Positions 50,282-59,884 are shown, counted from the stretch's first letter. The stretch is DNA of 64,000 nt from Streptomyces sp. R33 (GCF_041200175.1 NZ_CP165727.1:5459501-5523500), one strand, 5' to 3'. Notes: generated by a model from the sequence alone, not told the origin. Made by a program: numbers and translations.

Positions 50282-50329
50282 GGGGCGGGTGCGCTGCCGA
50301 GGGACCGTACGCGGCAGCGCACCCGCCCC
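50282..50329. terminator. Bidirectional terminator between the hexosaminidase gene and desD
   Basis: A perfect 18-bp stem: GGGGCGGGTGCGCTGCCG (50282-50299) with CGGCAGCGCACCCGCCCC (50312-50329). Confidence 0.85.
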
Positions 50330-50334
50330 CTTGA

Positions 50335-52119
50335 TCACCGTCGCGATGCGTAAGGCGCGACGGGGTTCTTGAGGGTGCCGATCAGCTGGAGGGCGGCCGA
50401 CGGGTCGGAAAGGTCCACCATCTGCTTGTTGTTGCGCAGCTGGAGCCGGTTCAGGCAGGACAGCTGGAACTCCTCGGCGAACAGGTCGTACCGCTCGAAC
50501 CGCTCCGCGAGCTGCGGCATCGACTCCTGGTAGGCGTGGCCGCAGTCCGCGACCGCCCGCCAGAAGGTGTCCTCCTCGCAGATGCCCTCCGTGACGAGGA
50601 TCGAGCCCAGGAAGCGGAAGAAGCAGTCGAAGACGTCCGTGAAGACCGACAGGAGCTTCATGTCCTCCGGGATGTCGGCCCGGACGCGCTCGACGGCCGG
50701 CGGGAGCACCGCGTCGGGGTCCATGACCACGATCTCCTCGGCGATGTCCTTGAAGATCGCCCGCTTCACCACGCCGTTCTCGATGACGAGGATGGTGTTC
50801 TCGCCGTGCGGCATGTACGCGAGGTCGTACTGGTAGAAGCAGTGCAGGAGCGGGAGGAGGTAGGCCCTCAGGTACGGCTTCAGCCACTGCGACGGGGTGA
50901 GGCCCGACTCCTCGATCAGCGCGCCGACGAAGGACTTGCCCTCGGAGTCGACGTGCAGCAGCGAGGCCATCGTCGCCAGGCGCTCGCCCTCCCGCAGGTG
51001 CTCGACCGGGGACTCCCGCCACAGGGCGGCCAGCATCTTGCGGTACGGCGAGTAGCGGTCGGTGGCGCGCTCGTACTGGCGGTGGTGGTAGCCGATGGCC
51101 GCGCGCTCGCGGATGATCGAGAAGTCCACCGACTGCAGGACCTCGTCGCCCTCGATCAGCTGGTGCAGCCAGTCGTTGATCGCCGGGGTGGCCTCCATGT
51201 AGGCCGCCGACAGGCCGCGCATGAAGCCCATGTTGAGGACCGAGATGGCGGTCTTCACGTAGTGCTTCGCCGGCGTCGTGGTGTTGAAGAACGTACGGAT
51301 CGACTGCTGGGCCAGGTACGCGTCCTCGCCCTCGCCGAGCAGCACCAGACGGCGGTTCGCGATCTCGGCCGCGAAGGTGACCGTGGTCTTGTTCCACCAC
51401 TGCCAGGGGTGCACCGGCAGGAAGTGGTAGTCGGCCGGGTCCAGGTCCAGGGCGGACAGCTTGGCCTCGAACCCCGCGACGGCGGCTTCGCCCAGCTCCT
51501 CGCGCAGGAACGAGTCGTGGTCGAGGCCGGCGCCGGCCGTGAACGTCGAGACGTCCTTGCGGGCCGCCACCCACACCAGGTGGACGGGGCTCGCCGTCTC
51601 CGGGGCGTAGGAGAGGTACTCGTGCACGCCGAAGCCGAGACGGCCGTTGTTGGCGACGAAGCAGGGGTGGCCCTCGGTCATGCCCGTCTCGATGTCCTGG
51701 AACGAGGACTTCGCCAGGACGGCGGCCGGGACCTCGGGCTTCGTGTACTTGAAGCCCGAGCCCGCCAGGGTGGAGGAGATCTCCTCCAGGTACACCGGCA
51801 GGACCTCGGCGCTCAGGCCGAGGGAGTCCTTCAGCTCGATGTGGAAGTCGATCGCGTCCAGGGGCAGCTCGGCGCCGTCCCGGTGGCGGGTGACGGAGGC
51901 CTCGTCGACCGCCCAGTGGTCCAGGGCGTGCAGGGCCGCGGTGAAGCGGTACTCCACGGTGCCGTCGTCGCTCAGGACCGAGTACGCCGAGCCGCCGAGC
52001 GGCTTCGGGGACAGCAGGCGCTCGTGCGAGAACTCCGCCAGGGCCTTGCGGACCAGTGCGCGGTTCGCGCGGGCCCACAGTTCGGGGGAGAGGTGCGAGA
52101 TCGCATCGGCGAGGCTCAT
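50335..52119 (-). CDS. desD: Desferrioxamine synthetase DesD (IucA/IucC NIS synthetase)
   Basis: 594 residues, ATP-dependent NRPS-independent siderophore synthetase that joins and cyclises N-hydroxy-N-succinyl/acetyl-cadaverine units. Matching features are HPWQWWNKTTVTFAAEI, FVGALIEESGLTPSQWLKPYLRA and the C-terminal ferric iron reductase-like part (LLHCFYQYDLAYMPHGENTILVIENG). The ATG overlaps the desC stop by 4 nt. Last gene of desABCD; the terminator at 50282 follows. Confidence 0.96.
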   Translation of the reverse strand: MSLADAISHLSPELWARANRALVRKALAEFSHERLLSPKPLGGSAYSVLSDDGTVEYRFTAALHALDHWAVDEASVTRHRDGAELPLDAIDFHIELKDSLGLSAEVLPVYLEEISSTLAGSGFKYTKPEVPAAVLAKSSFQDIETGMTEGHPCFVANNGRLGFGVHEYLSYAPETASPVHLVWVAARKDVSTFTAGAGLDHDSFLREELGEAAVAGFEAKLSALDLDPADYHFLPVHPWQWWNKTTVTFAAEIANRRLVLLGEGEDAYLAQQSIRTFFNTTTPAKHYVKTAISVLNMGFMRGLSAAYMEATPAINDWLHQLIEGDEVLQSVDFSIIRERAAIGYHHRQYERATDRYSPYRKMLAALWRESPVEHLREGERLATMASLLHVDSEGKSFVGALIEESGLTPSQWLKPYLRAYLLPLLHCFYQYDLAYMPHGENTILVIENGVVKRAIFKDIAEEIVVMDPDAVLPPAVERVRADIPEDMKLLSVFTDVFDCFFRFLGSILVTEGICEEDTFWRAVADCGHAYQESMPQLAERFERYDLFAEEFQLSCLNRLQLRNNKQMVDLSDPSAALQLIGTLKNPVAPYASRR

Positions 52120-52700
52120 ATGGACGCTCCCGTCAGGCCGGTGGCCGCCTCGAACTGCGAGCGGGTGCAGAAGCTCAGCAGCGCTTCCTTCTCCGGCTTG
52201 GTGACCTGCCGCTCCGGTACAAAGCCGACGGCCTCGTTCAGGGCGTGCACGGCGGTGTTGGCGACGTCCGGCTCGACGACGACGCGCTCGGTCGCCGGGT
52301 CCGCGAAGACGGCCGCCATGACGGTGGTGATGACCGCGCGGGTGAAGCCGTGCAACGGCCGGTCGCTCGGGGCGACGAGGAAGTGCATGCCGACGTCGCC
52401 GGGCCGGGCGTCGTACAGGCCGACCAGCTCCAGTCGGCTCGGGTCGTACGTCTCCATCAGGAAGGCCGGGCGGCCCTCGTGCAGGCCGATGAAGGCCTGG
52501 TGGTGCTCGTGGGCGGCGATCCGCATGTACTCGCGCTCGACGTCCGGCAGCGAGGCGTCCTGCATCATCCAGAACGAGGCCTTCGGGTGGGTGATCCAGC
52601 CGTGCAGCAGCTCCGCGTCGGCGAAGGGGTCCAGGGGCCTCACGGAGAAGGCCCCGAGCTCCGCGTCGACGCGGCTGTACAGGATTTCGGTGGTGCTCAT
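52116..52700 (-). CDS. desC: DesC, N-hydroxycadaverine acyltransferase (GNAT/IucB-like)
   Basis: 194 residues. It transfers acetyl or succinyl from CoA to N-hydroxycadaverine. GNAT motif A-like region GDVGMHFLVAPSDRPLHGFTRAVI and the IucB-type FADAELLHGWITHPKASFWMM are visible. ATG at 52700 overlaps the desB stop by 4 nt and its own stop overlaps desD by 4 nt. Confidence 0.93.
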   Translation of the reverse strand: MSTTEILYSRVDAELGAFSVRPLDPFADAELLHGWITHPKASFWMMQDASLPDVEREYMRIAAHEHHQAFIGLHEGRPAFLMETYDPSRLELVGLYDARPGDVGMHFLVAPSDRPLHGFTRAVITTVMAAVFADPATERVVVEPDVANTAVHALNEAVGFVPERQVTKPEKEALLSFCTRSQFEAATGLTGASI

Positions 52701-54007
52701 GCGTGCGTGCCTTCCGGGGCGGCGAACTGCTGGAACGCGATGGATTTCTCGACCTTGTAGTACTCGCGGCCGAGGAGCTCTCCGATGATGTACGCGTTGC
52801 GGTACGCGGCCATGCCCAGGTCGGGCGAGGTGATGGAGTGGTTGTGGACCGTGCCGTTCTGTAGGAAGACCCCGCGGCCGGTCACGTCGATGCTGTAGTT
52901 GCGGGCCGCGTCGGGGCGGCCGTGGCCGTCGAAGGAGAGGCGCTCGCGCACGGGGTTCAGGAAGTCCGGGAGCGTGTACTTGTAGCCCGTCGCGAGGATC
53001 AGGCCCTCGGTGACGAGGGAGAAGTCGCGCTCCTGCTCCTCCTGGCGCAGCCCGAGGGTGTACGCGCCCGTGGTGGTGTCGTACGCCGCCGAGTTCAGCG
53101 AGCTGTTGGTCAGCAGGGTGGTCGGGACCGGGCCCGGCGAGGTGACCTTCTTCTGGTAGAGCAGGTCGAAGATGGCGTTGATGAGCTCGCCGTCGATGCC
53201 CTTGAAGAGGTTCTTCTGCTGGTGCTCGAGCCGGTGGCGGGTCTCCTCGGGCAGGGCGTGGAAGTAGTCCACGTACTCCGGGGAGGTCATCTCCAGCGTC
53301 AGCTTGGTGTACTCCAGCGGGAAGAACCGCGGGGAGCGGGTCACCCAGTTGAGCCGGTAGCCGTACACGTCGATCTCGGACAGCAGGTCGTAGTAGATCT
53401 CCGCCGCGCTCTGGCCCGAGCCGACCAGCGTGATCGACTTCTTCTGCTGGAGCTCCGCCTTGTTCTGCATGTACGCGGAGTTGTGCGTGAAGTCTCCGCC
53501 GAGCCCGGCGCAGGCCTGCGGGACGAACGGCGGGGTGCCCGTGCCCAGGACCAGGCGGCGGGCCAGGTGGGTCTCCCCGCGGTCGGTGTGGACCTCGTAC
53601 AGGCCGGCCTGCTCGTCGTACGTGACCTCCGTGACGGAGGTGGAGTACTGCACGTTGCCGAGGCGGTCGGCGGCCCAGCGGCAGTAGTCGTTGTACTCGG
53701 TCCGCAGCGGGTAGAAGTTCTCCCGGATGTAGAAGGAGTACAGCCGGTCCTGGTCCTTCAGGTAGTTCAGGAAGGAGAAGGGCGAGGTCGGGTCGGCCAG
53801 CGTGACCAGGTCCGACATGAACGGCGTCTGCAGGTGTGCGCCGTCCAGGAACATCCCGGCGTGCCACTCGAAGTGCGGCTTCGTCTCGATGAAGAGGCCG
53901 TCGAGCTCGTCGATCGGAGCGGTCAGGCAGGCGAGTCCCAGGTTGAAGGGACCGAGGCCGATACCGATGAAATCGAACGGCTGGCGGGGCTCACGAGGCG
54001 TGGACAA
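52697..54007 (-). CDS. desB: DesB, cadaverine N-monooxygenase
   Basis: 436-residue flavin-dependent N-hydroxylase that oxidises cadaverine. FAD loop DFIGIGLGPFNLGLA near the start, NADPH site TLVGSGQSAAEIYYDLL and the closing-loop ATGYKYTLPDFL agree with the lysine/ornithine N-hydroxylase family. GTG at 54007 lies 17 nt inside desA. Confidence 0.95.
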   Translation of the reverse strand: MSTPREPRQPFDFIGIGLGPFNLGLACLTAPIDELDGLFIETKPHFEWHAGMFLDGAHLQTPFMSDLVTLADPTSPFSFLNYLKDQDRLYSFYIRENFYPLRTEYNDYCRWAADRLGNVQYSTSVTEVTYDEQAGLYEVHTDRGETHLARRLVLGTGTPPFVPQACAGLGGDFTHNSAYMQNKAELQQKKSITLVGSGQSAAEIYYDLLSEIDVYGYRLNWVTRSPRFFPLEYTKLTLEMTSPEYVDYFHALPEETRHRLEHQQKNLFKGIDGELINAIFDLLYQKKVTSPGPVPTTLLTNSSLNSAAYDTTTGAYTLGLRQEEQERDFSLVTEGLILATGYKYTLPDFLNPVRERLSFDGHGRPDAARNYSIDVTGRGVFLQNGTVHNHSITSPDLGMAAYRNAYIIGELLGREYYKVEKSIAFQQFAAPEGTHA

Positions 54008-55472
54008 GGGATTCTCCCAGGTACTGCTCGGCGTGGGACGCGAGGAGGTCGAGGACGGCCGCGATGTCGGCCGTCGTGGTCTGCGGGTTGAGGAGGGTGA
54101 ACTTCAGGTACTGGTCCCCGTCCACCTTGGTGCCGGCGACGACTGCCTCGCCGGAGGCGAACAGCGCCTTGCGGGCCTGCAGGTTGGCCTCGTCGACGAG
54201 GTCCCTGCGGACATCGCCTCCGGGCACGTAGCGGAAGACCAGGGTGGAGATCTGCGGCTTGACGACGACCTCGAAGCGCGGATCGGCGTCGATGATGTCC
54301 CAGCCGGCCGCGGCCAGTTCGATGACCTCGTCGAAGAGCGAGCCGAGGCCGTCGGCGCCCATGGTGCGCAGCGTCATCCAGAGCTTGAGCGCGTCGAAGC
54401 GGCGCGTGGTCTGGATGGACTTGTCGACCTGGTTCGGGATCCTCTCCTGCGCCATGCGGCGGGGGTTGAGGTAGTCCGCGTGGTACGTGGCGTGCTTGAG
54501 GGTGTCGCGGTCGCGGACCAGCATCGCGCTGGAGCTGACCGGCTGGAAGAACGACTTGTGGTAGTCGACCGTGACCGAGTCGGCCCGTTCGATGCCGTCG
54601 AGCAGGTGCCGGCGGGTGGGGGAGACCAGCAGTCCACAGCCGTACGCGGCGTCCACGTGCATCCACGCGGAGTGCTCGGCGGCCAGGCGGGCGATCTCGG
54701 GGAGCGGGTCGATGGACCCGAAGTCGGTGGTGCCGGCGGTGGCGACGACGGCCATCGGGAACAGGCCCTCGGCGGCGCAGTTCTCCAGCTCGAGGGCGAG
54801 CACGGAGGTGTCCATGCGGCGGCCCCGGTCGACCGGGACGGCGATGACGGCCTCGTAGCCGAGCCCGAGCATCGCGGCCGACTTCTTGACGCTGAAGTGG
54901 CTCGCCTCGGAGGTGAAGATGCGCAGCTTGGGCAGGACCTCGGACTTCGGGAGGGCCCGCTCGCTGCTCTGCATGACCTTGCGGCAGGCCTCGTCACGGG
55001 CCAGCAGCAGCGCGTGGAAGTTGGACTGGCTGCCGCCGGAGGTGAAGATGCCGTCCGCGTCCGGGCCGAGGCCGATGCGCTGCGCGGTCCAGTCGATCAG
55101 GCGGCGCTCGATGAGCGTGCCGCCGATGGACTGGTCCCAGGTGTCCAGGGAGGAGTTGACTGCCGAGAGGACGGCCTCGCCGAGGACGGCGGGGATGACG
55201 ACCGGGCAGTTGAGGTGGCCCAGGTAGCGCGGGTGGTGGAAGTACACCGCGTCGCGCAGGTAGACCTCTTCCAGCTCGTCGAGGACGGCGGCCGGGTCCT
55301 CGAGCGGCCGGTCCAGGTCGATCCCGTTGATGACCGGGGCGAGTTCGTCGACGGATATGCCGGTGTGGGGCCGCTCGGTGGTCGCGAGTTTGGCAGCGAC
55401 GCGCTCGACGCCTTCGGTGACGGAACGGCGGTACAGGTCCGCGGTCGTCTCATTCAGCAGATGCGAGCGCAT
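53991..55472 (-). CDS. desA: DesA, PLP-dependent lysine decarboxylase
   Basis: 493 residues of the group II decarboxylase family. The PLP Lys is in VDYHKSFFQP; FTSGGSQSNFHALLLARD and HVDAAYG bind the cofactor. It makes cadaverine from lysine, the first step of desferrioxamine. ATG at 55472 with GGAGG at the right distance; an adjacent TTG is an alternative. The iron box at 55519 sits 47 nt upstream, so transcription of desABCD should be derepressed in iron shortage. Confidence 0.95.
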   Translation of the reverse strand: MRSHLLNETTADLYRRSVTEGVERVAAKLATTERPHTGISVDELAPVINGIDLDRPLEDPAAVLDELEEVYLRDAVYFHHPRYLGHLNCPVVIPAVLGEAVLSAVNSSLDTWDQSIGGTLIERRLIDWTAQRIGLGPDADGIFTSGGSQSNFHALLLARDEACRKVMQSSERALPKSEVLPKLRIFTSEASHFSVKKSAAMLGLGYEAVIAVPVDRGRRMDTSVLALELENCAAEGLFPMAVVATAGTTDFGSIDPLPEIARLAAEHSAWMHVDAAYGCGLLVSPTRRHLLDGIERADSVTVDYHKSFFQPVSSSAMLVRDRDTLKHATYHADYLNPRRMAQERIPNQVDKSIQTTRRFDALKLWMTLRTMGADGLGSLFDEVIELAAAGWDIIDADPRFEVVVKPQISTLVFRYVPGGDVRRDLVDEANLQARKALFASGEAVVAGTKVDGDQYLKFTLLNPQTTTADIAAVLDLLASHAEQYLGESLVHAS

Positions 55473-55518
55473 CAACGTTCCTCCGGGCAGGAAAAGAGGC
55501 GGATGGGGAAGGTGTTTC

Positions 55519-55537
55519 TTAGGTTAGCCTAACCTAA
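55519..55537. promoter_or_regulatory. Iron box (DmdR1/IdeR) of the desABCD promoter
   Basis: TTAGGTTAGCCTAACCTAA, a near-perfect match to the 19-bp DmdR/IdeR iron box, upstream of desA on the minus strand. Fe2+-repressor binding here shuts off siderophore synthesis. Confidence 0.93.
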
Positions 55538-55554
55538 CTTTCCGGCCAAATGGC

Positions 55555-55585
55555 GATGGGCCCCGGCCGGAAGCCGGGGCCCATC
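55555..55585 (-). terminator. Terminator after desF
   Basis: A perfect 13-bp stem: GATGGGCCCCGGC (55555-55567) with GCCGGGGCCCATC (55573-55585), CGGAA loop. It isolates desEF from the desABCD promoter. Confidence 0.85.
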
Positions 55586-55615
55586 GCTGAAAAGGGTTGT
55601 GGGGAGGGGGAGTTG

Positions 55616-56545
55616 TTACAGCTCGGAGGTGGGTTCCTCGCTGGCCGCCTGGCCCGCGTACGCCTCGGCGAGGAGTTCCTCCTCGCTCGCACCGAGACGC
55701 CAGTAGCCGGTGAAGCGCACCGAACGCCGGTCGATGGAACGTTCCTGCACGACGTGCCTGCGGACCGCCCGAACGGTTCCGGCCTCGCCCGCGAGCCAGG
55801 CGTACGGAGCTTCGGCGACGGGGAGTTCGGCCGCCCGGAGCGCCTCCAGCACGCGCTCGGTGCGCTCCTTGCCCGCGCCGCTCTCCCGCACGATCCAGGT
55901 GATGTCCGCGTCGGCGGGCGTCGGCAGGGCGAGCCGGTCGTCGGCGTGCGGGACCTCGAACCACGCGGCGACCCGGGTCCCGGCGGGGAGCCGGTCCAGG
56001 ATCGCGGCGGCCGCGGGGAGCGCGGTCTCGTCCGCGTACATGAGCAGTGCGTCGGTGCCGGCCGGCGGCTGGAACCGTACGGACTTGTTCTCCGCGACGG
56101 CCGGGCCGATCGCCATGATCCGGCGGCCGGTCACGGCCCGCCCGGCCCAGTACGCCGCCGGGGAGCCCGCCGCGTCAGCGGCTGTTGTCGCAGTCCCGTG
56201 GAGGACGAAGTCGATGTCGACCTCGTCGGCGCCCTCGGGCGTACGGCGCTGCTCGCGCACGGTGTACGAGCGCATCACCGGCCGCTCCTCGTCCGGCATT
56301 CCGCGCCAGGCCGCGAACCAGGTGTCCTCGTCCGTGGACGGGAGCACGGTGTGCTCCCGGTGGGCGGGCGGCAGGAAGAGCGAGAGGCTCTGGTCGTAGC
56401 CGCCCGAGCGGAAGCCCGCGAGGGACTCCCCGCCGAACGTGACCCGCAGGAACGAGTGCCCGAGCCGGCGCGTGCGGAGCACTTCGAGTTCGAAGAACCG
56501 GAAGTGGGCGGCGGCCGGGACGGCGTCGGATGCGGTGGCGGTCAT
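55616..56545 (-). CDS. desF: DesF, siderophore-interacting protein (ferric reductase-like)
   Basis: 309-residue FAD/NADPH reductase-like SIP protein. YDQSLSLFLPPAH and PVMRSYTVREQRRTPEGADEVDIDFVLHG hold the FAD-binding RxYTxR motif; GPAVAENKS and LMYADETALPAAAAILDRLPAG the nucleotide site. It likely reduces ferrioxamine to release Fe(II). It follows desE by 53 nt on the same strand. Confidence 0.93.
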   Translation of the reverse strand: MTATASDAVPAAAHFRFFELEVLRTRRLGHSFLRVTFGGESLAGFRSGGYDQSLSLFLPPAHREHTVLPSTDEDTWFAAWRGMPDEERPVMRSYTVREQRRTPEGADEVDIDFVLHGTATTAADAAGSPAAYWAGRAVTGRRIMAIGPAVAENKSVRFQPPAGTDALLMYADETALPAAAAILDRLPAGTRVAAWFEVPHADDRLALPTPADADITWIVRESGAGKERTERVLEALRAAELPVAEAPYAWLAGEAGTVRAVRRHVVQERSIDRRSVRFTGYWRLGASEEELLAEAYAGQAASEEPTSEL

Positions 56546-56598
56546 GCGGAGAGTCCCCCCTCGTCAGTGGAAACGGCGCCTGGTCGGGGCGCCGGGGG

Positions 56599-57645
56599 TC
56601 AGCTGACCTTCTTGGCGTTCTGGATGGACTTCGCGAGGTCCTCGAGGATCTTGGCGCACTTGTCGTACGAGTAGATCGGCTCGGTCACGCGCGGGGCGAC
56701 CTGGCCGGCCTTGACGGCGGGCAGCTCGGTCCAGGTGGGCTTGGCCTTCAGCTCCTCCGGCTGCAGGGTGCCGGTGCGGTTGTCGAGCAGGACCAGATCG
56801 GCCTTGTACTTGCCGGCGTTCTCCCAGCTGAGGCTCTCGAAGAAGCCGCCCGCGTCCAGCTTGCCCTGCTCCGGGGTGACGAACTCGACGCCGAGGGTCT
56901 CGAAGTACTTCAGGTCGGCCGAGGTCTTCGGGGTGGAGACGTAGAACAGGTCGGCGGAGCCGGAGCCGACGAGCACCTTGACGCCCGGGTTGGCCTTGGT
57001 GGCCTCGCGGACCTTGGTGGCGGCCGACTCGAAGCGGGCCTTGGCGTCGGCGGTCTGCTTGGTGTTCAGGTCGGCGCCCAGGGACTTGGCGAGGTCGGCC
57101 GTGCGCTCCAGCGCCTTGTCGAGGGAGGCGTCGCCGCCCACGCCGATCGCGACGGGCGGGGCCAGCTTCAGGATCTTGTCCTTGGAGGCCTCCGGGACGA
57201 ACCAGTAGCTGCCGTCCCAGGTGTTGGTGACGAGCAGCTCCGGCTGGAGGGCCGCGTACTTCTCGACGTTGAACTCGTCGTAGACGTTGCCGAGGATCTC
57301 GACCTTGGAGATGTCCATCGAGCCGGCCATCGCGTCGGCCTTGCCGTCGGCGGTCTTGGTCGGGCCGAAGACGCCCTTGACCTGGACGCCGTAGTCGTAG
57401 AGCGCGGCGGCGGTGCCGGTGTAGGCCACGATGTTCTTCGGCTTGGCCTTGAGGCTGACGTCCTTGCCGAGGTCGTCCTTGAAGGTCCAGGTGCCCGAGG
57501 TCGCAGCGCCCTTGTCCTTGTCGCCCGCCCCGCTCTTCGCCGAGTCGGAGCCGCCGCATGCGGTGAGGGCCGCGACGAGGCCGAGGGCGCCGCCGGCGGC
57601 GATGAGGCCGCGACGGGAGAGGTAGGAGGTACGGGACTTGGGCAT
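56599..57645 (-). CDS. desE: DesE, ferrioxamine-binding lipoprotein
   Basis: 348-residue FhuD-type solute-binding protein. The signal has a twin-arginine-like SRRGLIAAGG followed by lipobox LTAC (Cys30). The fold marker KNIVAYTGTAAALYDYGVQVKGVFGP, ELLVTNTWDG and LVLLDNRTG appears as expected for class III binding proteins. Receptor for ferrioxamine B/E import. Upstream iron box at 57697. Confidence 0.95.
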   Translation of the reverse strand: MPKSRTSYLSRRGLIAAGGALGLVAALTACGGSDSAKSGAGDKDKGAATSGTWTFKDDLGKDVSLKAKPKNIVAYTGTAAALYDYGVQVKGVFGPTKTADGKADAMAGSMDISKVEILGNVYDEFNVEKYAALQPELLVTNTWDGSYWFVPEASKDKILKLAPPVAIGVGGDASLDKALERTADLAKSLGADLNTKQTADAKARFESAATKVREATKANPGVKVLVGSGSADLFYVSTPKTSADLKYFETLGVEFVTPEQGKLDAGGFFESLSWENAGKYKADLVLLDNRTGTLQPEELKAKPTWTELPAVKAGQVAPRVTEPIYSYDKCAKILEDLAKSIQNAKKVS

Positions 57646-57696
57646 GTCTATGTCCGCTTTCGTGCGTGCCGGGCGGCCACTGGGCCGTTCGGGGGG

Positions 57697-57713
57697 AAGG
57701 TTAGCCTAACCTT
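57697..57713. promoter_or_regulatory. Iron box upstream of desE
   Basis: AAGGTTAGCCTAACCTT, palindromic, matching the iron-box core (GGTTAGCCTAACC), 52 nt before the desE ATG on the minus strand. Confidence 0.9.
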
Positions 57714-57728
57714 GGCTGAAAGCGGTAA

Positions 57729-57755
57729 GGGGGCCCTAAGTTCTTCAGGGCCCCC
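57729..57755 (-). terminator. Terminator after acdH
   Basis: A perfect 9-bp stem: GGGGGCCCT (57729-57737) with AGGGCCCCC (57747-57755), 9-nt loop. Confidence 0.65.
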
Positions 57756-57780
57756 TCGGGGTACTGCGACGTTGCGGTGC

Positions 57781-58941
57781 CTAGCCGGCGAAGCCCAGCT
57801 CACGGGCGATGAGCATGCGCTGCACCTCGCTGGTGCCCTCGCCGATCTCCAGGATCTTGGAATCCCGCCACATGCGCGCCACGGGGTACTCGTTCATGAA
57901 CCCGTAACCGCCGTGGATCTGGGTGGCCTCGCGCGCGTTGTCGACGGCGACCGTCGAGGAGTACAGCTTCGCGATCGCCGCCTCCTTCTTGAACGGTTCT
58001 CCGGCCACGAGGCGGGAGGCCGCGTCACGCCAGCCGATCCGCGCCATGTGGGCGCGCATCTCCATGTCCGCCAGCTTGAACTGGATGGCCTGGTTGTCGC
58101 CGATGGGCCGGCCGAAGGCCTTGCGCTCCTTCGCGTACTTGACCGACTCGTCCACGCAGCCCTGCGCGAGGCCCGTGGCGAGCGCCGAGATCGCGATGCG
58201 GCCCTCGTCGAGGATCCGCAGGAACTGGGCGTAGCCGCGGCCCTCCTGGCCCACCAGGTTGGCCAGCGGCACCCGTACGTTGTCGAAGGCCAGCTCGCGG
58301 GTGTCCGACGAGTTCCAGCCGACCTTCGAGTACGGGGCGGCCACCGTGAAGCCCGGGGTGCCGGACGGGACGATGATCGAGGAGATCTCCGGGCGGCCGT
58401 CGGCCTTGCGGCCCGTCACGGCGGTGACGGTGACCAGACCGGTGATGTCCGTACCGGAGTTGGTGATGAAGCACTTCGAGCCGTTGATCACCCACTCGTC
58501 ACCGTCCTTGACGGCCGTGGTGCGGGTGCCGCCGGCGTCGGAGCCGCCGTCCGGCTCGGTCAGGCCGAAGGCGCCGAGCACCTCGCCGGCGCACATCTTC
58601 GGCAGCCACTGCTGCTTCTGCTCCTCGGTGCCGAAGAGGTAGAGGGGCATGGCGCCCAGCGAGACGCCCGCCTCCAGGGTGATGGCGACCGAGGAGTCGA
58701 CGCGGGCCAGCTCCTCCAGGGCGATGCCGAGGGCGAGGTAGTCGCCGCCCATGCCGCCGTACTCCTCCGGGAAGGGCAGGCCGAACAGGCCCATGCGGCC
58801 CATCTCGCGGACGATCTCGTAAGGGAACTCGTGCCGCTCGTACAGGTCGCCGATCTTGGGCGCGATGACGTCGTGCGCGAACGCCTCGACGGTACGGCGG
58901 AGTTCCTCGTGCTCGGGGGTGAGCCGGTGGTCGAGGGGCAT
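57781..58941 (-). CDS. acdH: Acyl-CoA dehydrogenase (isovaleryl/branched-chain type)
   Basis: 386 residues, flavoenzyme that forms the alpha-beta double bond of isovaleryl- or other short acyl-CoA. FAD motifs GAFGLTEPDGGSDAGGT and ITNSGTDI are present; YKIL-type region DEGRIAISALATGLAQGCVDESVKYAKERKAFGRPIGDNQAIQFKLADM; catalytic Glu in QIHGGYGFMNEYPVARMWRD. ATG at 58941. It is 8 nt from the HMG-CoA lyase gene, in one operon for leucine degradation. Confidence 0.92.
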   Translation of the reverse strand: MPLDHRLTPEHEELRRTVEAFAHDVIAPKIGDLYERHEFPYEIVREMGRMGLFGLPFPEEYGGMGGDYLALGIALEELARVDSSVAITLEAGVSLGAMPLYLFGTEEQKQQWLPKMCAGEVLGAFGLTEPDGGSDAGGTRTTAVKDGDEWVINGSKCFITNSGTDITGLVTVTAVTGRKADGRPEISSIIVPSGTPGFTVAAPYSKVGWNSSDTRELAFDNVRVPLANLVGQEGRGYAQFLRILDEGRIAISALATGLAQGCVDESVKYAKERKAFGRPIGDNQAIQFKLADMEMRAHMARIGWRDAASRLVAGEPFKKEAAIAKLYSSTVAVDNAREATQIHGGYGFMNEYPVARMWRDSKILEIGEGTSEVQRMLIARELGFAG

Positions 58942-58948
58942 GTCTTCG

Positions 58949-59884
58949 TTACTCCTTGTGGGAGAGGGCGCGGACGGTACGGGAGGGGCTGGGGCGTCCC
59001 AGCTGTTCGGCCATCCACACGCTCGTGGCGGTGAGGGCGGCCAGGTCGACGCCGGTCTCGATGCCGAGGCCGTCGAGCATCCACACGAGGTCCTCGGTGG
59101 CGAGGTTGCCGGTGGCGCTCTTCGCGTACGGGCACCCGCCGAGGCCGCCCGCGGAGGCGTCGACGGTGGTCACCCCGTGCTGGAGCGCGGCCAGGGTGTT
59201 GGACAGGGCCTGGCCGTAGGTGTCGTGGAAGTGCACGCCGATCCGGTCGGTCGTGACGCCCTCCTCGCCCAGCTCGCCGAGGAGGGTCCGGACATGGCCC
59301 GGGGTGGCGACGCCGATGGTGTCGCCGAGGCTGAGCTCGTCGCAGCCGAGGTCGAGCAGGGCCTTGGCCACGCTCACCACCTGGTGGACCGGGACGGGGC
59401 CCTCCCAGGGGTCGCCGAAGCACATGGAGAGATAGCCGCGGACGTGCGCCCCGCCCTCCTTGGCGCGGGCCACGACGGGCTCGAACATGGCGAGGGACTC
59501 GGCGACGGTCCGGTTGAGGTTGCGGGAGGCGAAGGTCTCGGTGGCCGAGCCGAAGACCGCGATGCGGGTGGCGCCGAGGGCCAGGGCACGGTCGAGCCCG
59601 CGCTCGTTGGGGACGAGGACGGGGAGGTGGACCCCGGCCAGGTCCTGGAGCTGCGGGAACAGCTCCTCGGCGTCCGCCAGTTGGGGCACCCACTTGGGGT
59701 GCACGAAGCTGGTCGCCTCGACGGTGGTCAGCCCGGCCGCGGCCAGCCGGTGGATGAACTCGGCCTTGACGCCGGTGGCTACGGCCGACTTCTCGTTCTG
59801 CAGCCCGTCGCGGGCGCCGACCTCGTGGATGCGGACGCGGGCCGGCAGCTCGGGGGCCGGGACGGTCATGGGCAGCCCGTTCAC
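58949..59884 (-). CDS. hmgL: Hydroxymethylglutaryl-CoA lyase
   Basis: 311 residues, DRE-TIM metallolyase that splits HMG-CoA into acetyl-CoA and acetoacetate, the last step of leucine breakdown. The start EVGARDGLQNEKS, then SVWM at the end; GYLSMCFGDPWEG and GLGGCPYAKSATGNLATED, with the catalytic Cys in the latter, match the family. GTG at 59884 overlaps the accC stop by 4 nt; an ATG at 59869 is the alternative. Confidence 0.93.
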   Translation of the reverse strand: MNGLPMTVPAPELPARVRIHEVGARDGLQNEKSAVATGVKAEFIHRLAAAGLTTVEATSFVHPKWVPQLADAEELFPQLQDLAGVHLPVLVPNERGLDRALALGATRIAVFGSATETFASRNLNRTVAESLAMFEPVVARAKEGGAHVRGYLSMCFGDPWEGPVPVHQVVSVAKALLDLGCDELSLGDTIGVATPGHVRTLLGELGEEGVTTDRIGVHFHDTYGQALSNTLAALQHGVTTVDASAGGLGGCPYAKSATGNLATEDLVWMLDGLGIETGVDLAALTATSVWMAEQLGRPSPSRTVRALSHKE